26,787 nucleotides of DNA from CAYLHS01 sp964496205. GTDB lineage: Bacteria; Actinomycetota; Acidimicrobiia; Spongiisociales; UBA4744. The stretch is taken from positions 1-26,787 of the forward strand of contig CAZBXV010000029.1 in assembly GCA_964496205.1 (NCBI GenBank). Reading direction: 5' to 3'. The position numbers and the translations under genes were made by a program. Under the pieces are notes generated by a model. That model made no database searches and was not told where the DNA came from. It worked only from the letters and a program-made list of their open reading frames with translations. Positions 1 through 7,801 of the stretch are shown here, piece by piece (position 1 is the first letter of the stretch; the number at the start of each line of letters is the position of its first letter).

Positions 1-1
1 G

Positions 2-76
2 TCGGGCTGGCCGGATTTGAACCGGCGACCTCTTGACCCCCAGTCAAGCGCGCTAACCAAGCTGCGCCACAGCCCG
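2..76 (-). tRNA. tRNA-Pro (GGG anticodon)
   Basis: Reading the minus strand, a full cloverleaf can be folded. The 7-bp acceptor stem pairs CGGGCTG with CAGCCCG, the discriminator base is A, and the T-arm contains GGTTCAAATCC. The anticodon stem CTTGA/TCAAG encloses the loop CTGGGGG, which places GGG at positions 34-36, so it reads proline CCC/CCU codons. The window edge cuts the 3' end after one C, so an encoded CCA cannot be confirmed. It lies 45 bases downstream of the DUF35 gene on the same strand. It could be co-transcribed with that gene or use the weak TAGGCT box (88-93) just upstream. Confidence 0.95.
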
Positions 77-121
77 TGGCGACGGAGAGCCTACTAGCCC
101 GTGGAGGGGCGAGGTTCCCCC

Positions 122-667
122 CTACGACGGGACGAAGTACACGTCGGTCGGCTTCAGCTTGCTGTTGCGGAGGAACTTGGGGGTGACCTCCATGCCGATC
201 CAGTCGAGTGACACGTCATCGAGATCCACGTCCATGATCCTCGTGAGGAACAGAGTGTTGACGCCTTCGTATTCGACGAGCGCGAGCACGAACGGTGTCT
301 CGGGCAGGAACTCCTCAGACCCGAAGTAGCACACGGTGAACGCGTGGATCTTCGCTGTGCGGTCGGTGATGTCGATCCAGTTGGTCTCCGCACCCGAGTA
401 CATGTCGTGACCGCGGGGTGTCGCGTAGGTATAGCCGGACTCTGGGTCCTGACTGGCGAGGAGCTTCTTGTTGGTGACCCCGGCGAACCAGGGGCTGTCC
501 TGCCCGTAGGAATGCAGGTAGGTGATCGAGTAGTCCTGTTCGATTTGGAGCGGAGCCATCTGCTTGAGGAATGCCAGCGCATCCGGATCCGTCTCGACAG
601 GGAACGGCACACCGTGAACAACGTATCCGCCGAGCGTGTCGTCGCGGCGATCAGGAAGCTTGGTCAT
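122..667 (-). CDS. DUF35 (OB-fold) acyl-CoA-associated protein lacking zinc-ribbon cysteines
   Basis: This 181-residue protein resembles the DUF35 family, which has an N-terminal rubredoxin-like zinc ribbon followed by an OB fold. Family members bind thiolase-superfamily enzymes and help hold CoA substrates. The C-terminal OB-fold part is recognisable (about residues 95-180). The ribbon region (about 67-92) has lost its ligands: the usual CPxCG pair is D74-P-E-S77-G, and the second pair is H87 and Y90. The protein is longer than the usual 130-150 residues because of an extra N-terminal segment of about 40 residues. The start is well supported by GGAGG six bases before the ATG. The stop of the upstream thiolase-like gene lies one base away, so the two products are probably made together and form a complex. 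Substrate is unknown. Confidence 0.8.
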   Translation of the reverse strand: MTKLPDRRDDTLGGYVVHGVPFPVETDPDALAFLKQMAPLQIEQDYSITYLHSYGQDSPWFAGVTNKKLLASQDPESGYTYATPRGHDMYSGAETNWIDITDRTAKIHAFTVCYFGSEEFLPETPFVLALVEYEGVNTLFLTRIMDVDLDDVSLDWIGMEVTPKFLRNSKLKPTDVYFVPS

Positions 668-668
668 G

Positions 669-2033
669 TCAGTCCTCCCTCTCGAGCACGCTGACCGTTA
701 CATAGGTGCCCGTTCCGGCATGCGAGTGGATTGCTCCTCGTTTGGCATCAGAAACCTGAAGAGTCGTGTCGGCGAAGTGCTCACCGATCGAGCCTTGGAG
801 CTGCCAGATGGCGAACACGCCTTGCATCAGGCCGGTTGCCCCGACCGGGTGTCCACAGGCAATCAGCCCACCGGACGGGTTCACAGGTGTTACCGGTGCG
901 TCGGGGAGATCGAGTCCGTAGTCGATGCCGGGAAGGAATGCCTTCCCGGATGCTGCGAACGTTCCACCCTCCCCGTAGCGGCATAGACCCATGTCCTCGT
1001 AGGTCTGGATCTCGGAGGACGTGTACGCATCGTGGAGTTCAACGAAGTCCAGTTCGGCGAGCGGGTCGCTGACACCTGCCTGTTTGTACGCCATGTTCCC
1101 TGCGGTGCGGCCGGCCCGGAACGAGTGCACGCCGGGGTAGCGGGTACCGTGGTCCCACAGTCCCTTGTAGTAGGCGCGTGTCTCGTCAGAGCCCTTTTCC
1201 TGCTCGGTGGCGTAGTCACGCATGAACGTGTCGTAGTCGACGTGCGGGCGATCGGACATTCTCATCGCGTCGGTGCCCCGCCCGATGCCCGTCACCTTGA
1301 CGAGCGGTCGACGGATGGCCGCACCCGCCGCTTCCAGCTTCGCAAGACCTTCCTCCGATGCGAACACCGTGGCGGCCGCACCATCCGACATGACGCAGAT
1401 GTCGAGCCGGGTGAGGGGCCAGGCGACCATTGGGGCGTTGCGGACATCCTCAATGGTGTACCGGTTCCGCTTCTGCGCATAGGGGTTGTGGAACGCGTTC
1501 CGGTGGTTCTTGACCGACACGGCTGCCATCTGCTCGGGGGTGGTTCCGAACTCCTTCATGTGCCGGGTGACCATCATCGCGTAGTACCCCGAGTAGAAGC
1601 CGCCCACCGGGTAGTCGAAGGACACGTCCGACGCCAGGGCGATGAACTCGTTGCCCTTCCATGTCTCCACGTGGCTCATCGTCTCGAACCCGTAGGCGAC
1701 ACACACGTCCATGTGGCCGGAGGCGACCGATTTCCACGCCTCCTGGAAACAGAGACCTCCGGTGGCGCCACCGCCCTCGACACGATGGCTCGGCTTGGGC
1801 ACAAGTCCCAGATAGTCCTGAGCCATGATCCCTGCCATCAGCTGACGACTGAAGTGATCCGAGAAATAGGAGGCGACCGATCCGTCCACCACTGACGTGA
1901 AGGTCCGGAAGTCGAGTCCGAGATCGGTGATCGCAGCATCGTACGCCTCTTTGATCACCGCCTGAAACGTCTTGTCCGGACGAGCCTTGGCAAACTTGGA
2001 CACACCTCCTGAGAGCGCGTAGACGGTACGCAT
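669..2033 (-). CDS. Thiolase-superfamily protein (SCP-x/Ltp type) without the N-terminal nucleophilic cysteine
   Basis: This 454-residue protein has the thiolase fold in SCP2/SCP-x style. It shows VSVKNHRNA near 172-180, MSDGAAA near 215-221, HDAY at 334-337, and NPSGG...CGHP at 385-396, with the catalytic-type His395. In an ungapped alignment to family members the nucleophile motif ACASG becomes GGATG, so Gly89 replaces the reactive Cys. Cys95 is nearby but out of register. HDAY carries Tyr where thiolases have Phe. The protein is longer than the usual ~390 residues, with extra sequence around 255-310. It pairs with the DUF35 gene downstream. By family knowledge this resembles steroid side-chain aldolases of the Ltp2/ChsH2-DUF35 kind more than a true thiolase, but substrate and reaction are inference. 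It follows der by 30 bases, with a GGCAGGA-type ribosome site. Confidence 0.85.
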   Translation of the reverse strand: MRTVYALSGGVSKFAKARPDKTFQAVIKEAYDAAITDLGLDFRTFTSVVDGSVASYFSDHFSRQLMAGIMAQDYLGLVPKPSHRVEGGGATGGLCFQEAWKSVASGHMDVCVAYGFETMSHVETWKGNEFIALASDVSFDYPVGGFYSGYYAMMVTRHMKEFGTTPEQMAAVSVKNHRNAFHNPYAQKRNRYTIEDVRNAPMVAWPLTRLDICVMSDGAAATVFASEEGLAKLEAAGAAIRRPLVKVTGIGRGTDAMRMSDRPHVDYDTFMRDYATEQEKGSDETRAYYKGLWDHGTRYPGVHSFRAGRTAGNMAYKQAGVSDPLAELDFVELHDAYTSSEIQTYEDMGLCRYGEGGTFAASGKAFLPGIDYGLDLPDAPVTPVNPSGGLIACGHPVGATGLMQGVFAIWQLQGSIGEHFADTTLQVSDAKRGAIHSHAGTGTYVTVSVLERED

Positions 2034-2063
2034 TCCTGCCCTTTCGTGAGTCCGGATCCGATG

Positions 2064-3374
2064 CTACCGCGTAGCCGGAGCTCTCCGCCGGGTGACGAGC
2101 CGAAGCGGCGAGCCCACGAACGAGAACTCCTCCCTGAGCTTGCGTTCGAGGTAGCGGAGGTAGCTCTCATCGAGCTCCCCTCCCCCGACGAACAGCACGA
2201 ACGTCGGAGGCTCCGTTCCGGCCTGCACCGCGTAGAGGATGCGCGGGCGCCGGCCTTTCCTGGTGGGTGCGGGGTGAGCCTCTTGCCACTCTCGGATCAA
2301 GCGATTGAGTACGCCCGTTGATACTCGCTGCCGCCGCGATTCGAGGACAGTGTCGAGCGCTGCGGGAAGACGATGGAGTCCACGACCGGTCAGCGCCGAG
2401 ATGCGAAGGAGGGGCGCCCAACCGATGAAACCAAGGCGATCTGCGACGTCCCGTGTAATGATCTCCCGATCTTCACGGTCGGGGAGATCCCACTTGTTGA
2501 CCAGCACGATCAGACCCGCCCCGGAGTCTGCCGCCGCCTCGGCGATGCGCTGGTCCTGTTGAACGATCTCGTCGGCTGCGTCGACAATCAGCAATGCCAC
2601 ATCGGTTTCGGCAAGGGCACCCTTCGCTCGCAGTACCGAGTAGTAGTCGGCCGAGTCTTTCACCTTGGGGGCCCGGCGAATGCCGGCCGTGTCGACCACC
2701 CGGTATCTCGTTTCCCCGATCGTGGCCACCGCGTCGATCGGATCTCTGGTCGTGCCCGGAACCGGGGACACGAGCACCCGTTGCTCACGAAGAAGACGGT
2801 TGAGCAGCGTCGATTTCCCGACGTTGGGACGGCCGATGATCGCGAGCTTCGTGAGTTCTTCCTTCGGGACATCCTCGACCTCAGGGAGGTGCTCGACGAC
2901 CTTGTCCAACAGGTCCCCTATACCCCTGCCGTGCAGCGCCGATACCGGCACTGGCTCGCCGAGACCCAACTGCCAGAGCTCTGCAACGTCGGGTTCCTGG
3001 CCGGAGTTATCAACCTTGTTGGCTGCGAGCAGCACCGGCACGTCCCGCAACAGCTTGGCCACTCTCGCGTCGTCTTCCGAGACGCCCGCCGAAGCGTCAA
3101 CGACGAAGAGGACCAGATCGGCTGCTCCGAGCGCCGCCTCTGCCTGGCCGGAAATCGCGGCGACGAGTTCCTCGCGTGGGGATACCTCCCACCCTCCGGT
3201 ATCGACGATGAGGAATTCGCGTCCTACCCAGTCCGCCTCGAACTCCCGGCGATCTCTCGTGACGCCCGGGCGCTCGTCGACGACGGCGATGCGCCGGCCG
3301 ATGATCCGGTTCACGAGGCTCGACTTGCCGACGTTGGGGCGGCCCACGACGGCAACGACAGGCAATCTGCTCAT
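2064..3374 (-). CDS. der: Ribosome assembly GTPase Der (EngA)
   Basis: Der is a tandem-domain GTPase needed for maturation of the 50S subunit. The first G domain has GRPNVGKSS near residue 11, DTGGW for G3 and NKVD for G4. The second has GRPNVGKST near residue 180, DTAGIRR and NKWD. A C-terminal KH-like domain ends the protein. Length (436 residues) matches the usual size in Gram-positive bacteria. The ATG is supported because MSRLPVVAVVGRPNVGKS begins the G domain directly. There is no ribosome-binding site before it. Instead a TACCGT box lies six bases upstream, so translation is probably leaderless. It heads a run with the thiolase-like and DUF35 genes. In related genomes cmk directly precedes der, but here ispH is inserted between them. 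Confidence 0.97.
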   Translation of the reverse strand: MSRLPVVAVVGRPNVGKSSLVNRIIGRRIAVVDERPGVTRDRREFEADWVGREFLIVDTGGWEVSPREELVAAISGQAEAALGAADLVLFVVDASAGVSEDDARVAKLLRDVPVLLAANKVDNSGQEPDVAELWQLGLGEPVPVSALHGRGIGDLLDKVVEHLPEVEDVPKEELTKLAIIGRPNVGKSTLLNRLLREQRVLVSPVPGTTRDPIDAVATIGETRYRVVDTAGIRRAPKVKDSADYYSVLRAKGALAETDVALLIVDAADEIVQQDQRIAEAAADSGAGLIVLVNKWDLPDREDREIITRDVADRLGFIGWAPLLRISALTGRGLHRLPAALDTVLESRRQRVSTGVLNRLIREWQEAHPAPTRKGRRPRILYAVQAGTEPPTFVLFVGGGELDESYLRYLERKLREEFSFVGSPLRLVTRRRAPATR

Positions 3375-3380
3375 GCTGCA

Positions 3381-3386
3381 ACGGTA
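3381..3386 (-). promoter_or_regulatory. Probable -10 box for leaderless der mRNA
   Basis: On the minus strand TACCGT is followed by six bases (TGCAGC) and then the der ATG. This TANNNT spacing puts the likely transcription start on the start codon. No Shine-Dalgarno sequence precedes the ATG, which fits a leaderless message. No good -35 was seen. Confidence 0.5.
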
Positions 3387-3401
3387 GTGCCTCTATGACC
3401 G

Positions 3402-3422
3402 GGCTCGGCCCGCTGCCGAGCC
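3402..3422. repeat. Inverted repeat between der and ispH (7-bp arms)
   Basis: GGCTCGG and CCGAGCC are perfect inverted arms separated by seven bases (CCCGCTG). The repeat lies 28-48 bases upstream of the der ATG, where a -35 region would be, and within the 190-base divergent gap shared with ispH. It could be an operator or just a GC-rich hairpin. Nothing else recognisable was seen in the gap (3375-3564) apart from the two -10 boxes. Confidence 0.35.
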
Positions 3423-3552
3423 ACAGTACCCAGCGGCCGGCCGGAGGCGCACACCCTTCTTTCGGGTTGCTGGCAGCTGAAGGCTGATTGATGCTGGAGA
3501 CCGATAGCTGGCGTCATCGTGCGGTGGAGATTCCGAAGCGTCCACACCCCGA

Positions 3553-3558
3553 TACCAT
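3553..3558 (+). promoter_or_regulatory. Probable -10 box for leaderless ispH mRNA
   Basis: TACCAT is followed by six bases (TGCCGC) and the ispH ATG at 3565. No purine-rich ribosome site lies nearby. The 15-base block including the ATG differs from that at der in only two positions, although the genes point in opposite directions. Confidence 0.5.
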
Positions 3559-3564
3559 TGCCGC

Positions 3565-4611
3565 ATGGTTCAACAGGTGTTGCTTGCCGAACCGCGGGGT
3601 TTCTGCGCCGGGGTGGAGATGGCGATCAAGGCCCTCACATGGATGGTGCGGGTGTTCGATCCTCCCGTCTACTGCTACCACGAGATCGTCCACAACCAGT
3701 GGGTCGTCGGTGCGTTCGAAGACATGGGTGTGGTGTTCGTCGACGACATCGCCGAAGTCCCTGATGGGGCGCCGCTCATGCTCTCCGCGCACGGGTCGGC
3801 ACCCGACGTGGTATTGGCCGCCTCTCGTCGTGCCGGTGTCGTTATCGACGCCGTCTGTCCGCTCGTCACCAAGGTCCACCACGAAGTCAAGCGGATGGCG
3901 GACCGAGGGTACGACATCATCTATGTGGGTCATCAGGGGCACGACGAGGCGGTCGGCACGATCGCAGTTGCGCCCGATGCGATTCATCTCGTAGAGCCCG
4001 ACCAGTCTCTGACCGACTTCGAACCGCATGATCCGACACGGGTGGCACTGCTTGCCCAGACGACGCTGGGCCTGCACGAGTGGCATTCGGTGCTCGGGTC
4101 GGCAGAGATTCGATTCGCCGGACTGGAGACTGCCCGGCGATCGGATCTCTGCTACGCCACCACCAACCGTCAGGAGGCCGTGATGGCCCTCGCCAAGGCA
4201 TGCGACCTCATTGTCGTCGTGGGATCGGCGACGTCATCCAACACTCAGGCTCTGGTGAGGGTTGCGCACCGGGAGGGAACACCCGCCCATCGAGTCGATT
4301 CGGCCGACCAGGTCCGCCCGGAATGGCTGGACGGGATGGATATCGTCGGAGTCACTGCGGGTGCGTCGGCTCCCGATCATCTGGTACAGGAGGTGATCTC
4401 TCGCATCGCTCCGCGAGACGGCTACTCACTCCTGTCCGTCACGGATGAGGACGAGTACTTCCCACTCCCCCGTCAGCTCCGCGCCTTCCTGTCGGCGTTG
4501 CAACTCGCTGTCGAGGCCGGCTTCGGAGCTCGCGCACCTGCTGTCCAGGGTCCGCTCCAAAACGATCGTGCATGGACAGCGACCGAGGCACTGGAGGCCC
4601 TGAAGGCCTGA
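3565..4611 (+). CDS. ispH: 4-hydroxy-3-methylbut-2-enyl diphosphate reductase IspH
   Basis: IspH catalyses the last step of the MEP isoprenoid pathway, reducing HMBPP to IPP and DMAPP with a [4Fe-4S] cluster. All three cluster cysteines are present (C14 in GFC, C98 in AVCP, C196 in DLCYATTNRQ). So are the substrate and proton-relay residues (H126 and E128 in GHDE, T166/T167 in QTT, SSN near 225, and S/A near 270 in GASAP). The length of 348 residues exceeds the ~316 of E. coli through a C-terminal tail ending in an Ala/Leu/Glu-rich helix. The gene is the only plus-strand gene in the first 17 kb, lying between minus-strand cmk and der. Its stop is 3 bases from the convergent cmk stop. It appears to be transcribed leaderlessly from its own promoter, so its expression is separated from the operon. 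Confidence 0.97.
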   Translation: MVQQVLLAEPRGFCAGVEMAIKALTWMVRVFDPPVYCYHEIVHNQWVVGAFEDMGVVFVDDIAEVPDGAPLMLSAHGSAPDVVLAASRRAGVVIDAVCPLVTKVHHEVKRMADRGYDIIYVGHQGHDEAVGTIAVAPDAIHLVEPDQSLTDFEPHDPTRVALLAQTTLGLHEWHSVLGSAEIRFAGLETARRSDLCYATTNRQEAVMALAKACDLIVVVGSATSSNTQALVRVAHREGTPAHRVDSADQVRPEWLDGMDIVGVTAGASAPDHLVQEVISRIAPRDGYSLLSVTDEDEYFPLPRQLRAFLSALQLAVEAGFGARAPAVQGPLQNDRAWTATEALEALKA

Positions 4612-4614
4612 CCC

Positions 4615-5250
4615 TCAGGTGCGTTCGCGCTCCAATCTGACGATCTGGCCCACTACCTGATCGACGGTGAGATCAGAGGTGTCCAGCACCACCGCATCGT
4701 CGGCAGGGGTCAGCGGGGATACCGCCCGGGATGAGTCCAGGCTGTCTCGACGCGCCAGGTCCTCCTGCACGACCTCGGCCGATCCGTTGTTCATCTCCTT
4801 GGCACGACGCGCAGCTCGCACTTCGGCGCGTGCCACGAGGAAGATCTTCAGTGATGCACCCGGAAACACCACCGTGCCGATGTCTCGCCCCTCCACAACA
4901 GCTGCACCGTCATGATCCTCGACCCATTGCCGTTGGCGCCGAACCATTTCACGTCGGACTGTCGGGTCGGCACTCACCGTCGACACGAACCCATCCACCG
5001 CGTCCGTCCTGATGTCGTTGGACACATCCTTGCCGTCGATTCGGACCACCCCTTCGTCGTAGGCCAGATCCATGGAACGAGCCAGCGAGCCGAACCCGTC
5101 GGGCGAAGTGTTGCGGCGAAGCACCTCGAGTGTCACTGCCCGGTAGAACGCGCCGGTGTCCAAGTGTGCCAGTCCCAGCGTTGCCGCCACCCCGCGGCTC
5201 ACGGTGGTCTTCCCCGATCCTCCGGGCCCGTCGATGGCTATCACATTCAT
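4615..5250 (-). CDS. cmk: Cytidylate kinase
   Basis: Cmk phosphorylates CMP and dCMP using ATP in pyrimidine salvage and recycling of RNA and phospholipid-derived CMP. The P-loop GPGGSGKTT starts at residue 8. LDTGAFYRA (about 35) and GRDIGTVVFP (about 120) are the nucleoside-binding and LID-type signatures. The 211-residue length is normal. It is the last gene of the long minus-strand run, 21 bases after aroA, with only a weak ribosome site. A TAGGGT hexamer ten bases before the ATG could give a second internal promoter. The stop meets the opposing ispH stop with a 3-base gap and no visible hairpin terminator. Confidence 0.96.
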   Translation of the reverse strand: MNVIAIDGPGGSGKTTVSRGVAATLGLAHLDTGAFYRAVTLEVLRRNTSPDGFGSLARSMDLAYDEGVVRIDGKDVSNDIRTDAVDGFVSTVSADPTVRREMVRRQRQWVEDHDGAAVVEGRDIGTVVFPGASLKIFLVARAEVRAARRAKEMNNGSAEVVQEDLARRDSLDSSRAVSPLTPADDAVVLDTSDLTVDQVVGQIVRLERERT

Positions 5251-5271
5251 CGCGCCGGGAACCCTAGCGGG

Positions 5272-6531
5272 CTATCCGACCGCCCATCCCGGGCCTGCGA
5301 TCGCTTTCATATCCTGATAGAACCCAGGCCAGGTCTTGGCTACACACTCCGTGCCGGCAATAGTCACACCCGCCTGGGCGAGACCCGCGATGGACCACAC
5401 CATCGCCATCCGATGATCTCCCCTGGACTGGAGCACACCGCCTTGTCGCACCGGACCGCTCACCACGATTCCACCGAGATCCTTCTCGGCTGCGGCACCG
5501 AGCACGTTGATCCCCTCCACCAATCCTGAGGCCCTGTCACTCTCCTTGAACGGCAGCGTCGACAGTCCCCCGATCTCCGACCGTCCTCTGGCGAACGCGG
5601 CAGCGAGCGCGATCCCCAGCGCGCCGTCGGGTGCGTCTTCCATGTCGACATCGACAGGCTTGAGGCTGTCCGGTCCACTCACGAGTACCCCATCTTCGAG
5701 CCACTGGACCTGACAGCCCATGGCTTCCAGGACGCGTGCCACCTCGAGGTCCGGCTGATCGTGGGAAGCACGAAGACCCTCCAGCACGACTCGACCCCCG
5801 GTGATCGCTGCTGCAACCATCGGGTACACGCCTGAGGCGGCGTCGGGTGGAATCTCGATGTCGCCGGCACGGTACTGCTGGCCGCCAGAGACGGTGAGTT
5901 CGGCCTCTCCCAGTGTCGCCTGCACACCGAAGTGGCGCATCACTTCAACAGTCGATGCGACGAACGGACGCGACGCCAGCTTCGTCCACCGGACTGCGAG
6001 ACCGCCTTCCAACGCTGGTCCGATCATCGCCAGGGCCGACACGAACTGGCTCGAGAGTGAGGCATCGACAGTCACCTCACCTCCTGTCGTCACCTTCCCC
6101 TCGACAACGAGCGGCAGGCGATCCCCGACAACTCTCGCACCGAGTTGTCCCAGGGCATCCGAAAGCGGACCCATGGGCCGCAGTCTCAACCCTTGCTCCC
6201 CATCGATGCGGGTACGCCCCTTTCGGAGCGCGGCCATCGTCGTGAGGAATCTGGCGGTCGTTCCCGACTCCCCTGCCCACACTTCCGCATCGCCATCGAG
6301 TAGACCGCCCCTTGCGTCCACCTCGAGGTCCTTGCCATCGGCCACGATACCGATCCCGAGACGCCGAAGCGCTTCGACGAGTACGTCCACGTCCTCACAT
6401 CGGCCGGCGGAGCCGATACGGGAGACGCCACCGGAGAGTGCCGCGACGATGAGAGCCCTGTTCGTGATGCTTCGAGAGCCTGGAACCCGGATCGTGCCGT
6501 GGACGGTCTGTGGGGTGATGCTGCGGTTCAT
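5272..6531 (-). CDS. aroA: 3-phosphoshikimate 1-carboxyvinyltransferase (EPSP synthase)
   Basis: EPSP synthase transfers the enolpyruvyl group of PEP to shikimate 3-phosphate in aromatic amino-acid synthesis. The 419 residues cover both globular domains. Family landmarks are ESGTTARFL (PEP/glyphosate region), GLRLRPM, the LSSQFVSAL stretch, the domain-2 Asp in APDGALG, LPFKESDR, GDHRMAM and AKTWPGF. One key position differs: the motif PGSKS is PGSRS, so Arg20 replaces the near-invariant Lys that contacts both substrates. The Arg codon is CGA, which is not one substitution from a Lys codon, so a single sequencing error is unlikely. The ATG overlaps the rluB stop (ATGA). Placement next to cmk is common in bacteria. 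Confidence 0.96.
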   Translation of the reverse strand: MNRSITPQTVHGTIRVPGSRSITNRALIVAALSGGVSRIGSAGRCEDVDVLVEALRRLGIGIVADGKDLEVDARGGLLDGDAEVWAGESGTTARFLTTMAALRKGRTRIDGEQGLRLRPMGPLSDALGQLGARVVGDRLPLVVEGKVTTGGEVTVDASLSSQFVSALAMIGPALEGGLAVRWTKLASRPFVASTVEVMRHFGVQATLGEAELTVSGGQQYRAGDIEIPPDAASGVYPMVAAAITGGRVVLEGLRASHDQPDLEVARVLEAMGCQVQWLEDGVLVSGPDSLKPVDVDMEDAPDGALGIALAAAFARGRSEIGGLSTLPFKESDRASGLVEGINVLGAAAEKDLGGIVVSGPVRQGGVLQSRGDHRMAMVWSIAGLAQAGVTIAGTECVAKTWPGFYQDMKAIAGPGWAVG

Positions 6532-7244
6532 CCTGCCGCAGCAGCGTAGAGCGAACGGACTTCCGACACCGACAGCTTTCTGCTTTCACCCGCACTCAGT
6601 GACCGATCCTTGAGGGGCCCGATCGCCGTCCTGACGAGTCGAAGGACGGGGAGGCCGATCGCCTCGCACATTCGTCTCACCTCACGATTCCGACCCTCGG
6701 TCATGACAATCTCGATGAGCGCCTCACCGCCCGATGCATCGAGAACGCGGGCGGATACCGCCCGAGCCATCCCATCATTCAGCTCTACCCCTTTTCTCAG
6801 ACGCGCCATTCGAGTCCTCGTCGGGTCGCCTTCCACTCGCGCCACGTAGGTCTTGGTGACGCCGTACCGCGGGTGCGTGAGACGTTCGGTCAAATCCCCA
6901 TCGTTGGTGAGGATGAGAAGACCTTCTGAGTCGCTGTCGAGACGACCCACGGGATAGACGCGGGTCCCGGCGTCGACCAGGTCCACGACGGTTGAACGCT
7001 CATGCGTGTCCTCGGCTGTGCTGATCACGCCGACGGGTTTGTAGAGCAGGTAGTAGACGAGGCCGGGAGCGATCGGCAGCGGCACACCATCGATCTCCAC
7101 ATGAGCAATCTCCGGATCGACCTTCTGGCCGAGGTGGGCGGCAGTGCCGTCTACCGTCACCCTGCCTTCGGCGATCAGTACCTCGGCGCCGCGACGTGAC
7201 GTCACTCCCGAGTGAGCCATGAGCTTCTGGAGTCGTTCCATCAT
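6528..7244 (-). CDS. rluB: rRNA pseudouridine synthase, RluB/RsuA family
   Basis: This enzyme converts uridine to pseudouridine in rRNA, probably in 23S helix 90 as for RluB. An N-terminal S4 RNA-binding domain (about residues 3-60, MERLQKLMAHSGVTSRR) precedes the catalytic domain. That domain carries GRLDSDSEGLL near residue 100 with the nucleophilic Asp, then KTYVARV and EGRNREVRRM. Length (238 residues) is normal. The start is ATGATG: the first ATG overlaps the scpB stop as ATGA, and the second would give a protein one residue shorter. Its own stop overlaps aroA in the same way. RluB versus RsuA-type specificity cannot be fixed from sequence alone, but the position after scpB favours RluB. 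Confidence 0.93.
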   Translation of the reverse strand: MMERLQKLMAHSGVTSRRGAEVLIAEGRVTVDGTAAHLGQKVDPEIAHVEIDGVPLPIAPGLVYYLLYKPVGVISTAEDTHERSTVVDLVDAGTRVYPVGRLDSDSEGLLILTNDGDLTERLTHPRYGVTKTYVARVEGDPTRTRMARLRKGVELNDGMARAVSARVLDASGGEALIEIVMTEGRNREVRRMCEAIGLPVLRLVRTAIGPLKDRSLSAGESRKLSVSEVRSLYAAAAG

Positions 7245-7798
7245 TCCGTTCTGAACGCATCCTCCAGAGACTCCACCACGTTCGACGGAGGCACATGGTC
7301 GGCGAGAGGCGGCAACTCGGCCAGGGAGTTGATGCCGACTTTCTCCAGGAAAAGGGGCGATGTCTCGTAGAGCGCGGGATTGCCCGGGACCGACAGCCGT
7401 TCGCGCTCTTGGATCAAACCTCGGCGTTCGAGAGTCCGCACGGCGGACCCCGAGTCGACTCCGCGGATCTCTGCGATTTGGCCGCGAGAAATCGGCTGCT
7501 GATACGCGACGATCGACAGGACCTCCATCGCAGCGTTCGAGAGCCGTGGCGAGGCGGAAGATGTCACGAATCGTTCCAGGAACGGCCGGACGTCAGGATT
7601 CGTGTACAGCCTCCATCCGCCCCCGGCGCGACGAACCATCAGACTCGATCCGCGCTCCTCGAGTCTTCTCTCGAGTGTCTCCACTTCTCGTTCGACGACC
7701 TCGGTTGCCACCTCCAAGACCTCCGCGAGCGCCTCGGTTGAGACAGGTTCCTCAGCGACGAACAGGATCGCTTCGATGACCGCGGCCGTGTCGAACAT
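7241..7798 (-). CDS. scpB: Segregation and condensation protein B
   Basis: ScpB is the tandem winged-helix (kite) subunit of the SMC-ScpAB condensin, which compacts and separates chromosomes. It dimerises on ScpA to regulate the SMC ATPase. The protein starts with the typical VIEAILFVAEEPVS, followed by two winged-helix units. The second contains LSIVAYQQPISRGQIAEIRGVDS and a LxxRGLI element. Length of 185 residues is normal. It lies three bases after scpA and overlaps rluB by four bases, so its output is tied to both. No smc gene is inside this window. Confidence 0.95.
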   Translation of the reverse strand: MFDTAAVIEAILFVAEEPVSTEALAEVLEVATEVVEREVETLERRLEERGSSLMVRRAGGGWRLYTNPDVRPFLERFVTSSASPRLSNAAMEVLSIVAYQQPISRGQIAEIRGVDSGSAVRTLERRGLIQERERLSVPGNPALYETSPLFLEKVGINSLAELPPLADHVPPSNVVESLEDAFRTE

Positions 7799-7801
7799 GG
7801 T

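Noticed and set aside
3451..3470. Hairpin ACCC-N7-GGGT between der and ispH as a terminator
   Set aside because: The stem is only four base pairs with no T-run, and it lies between divergent genes where no terminator is needed.
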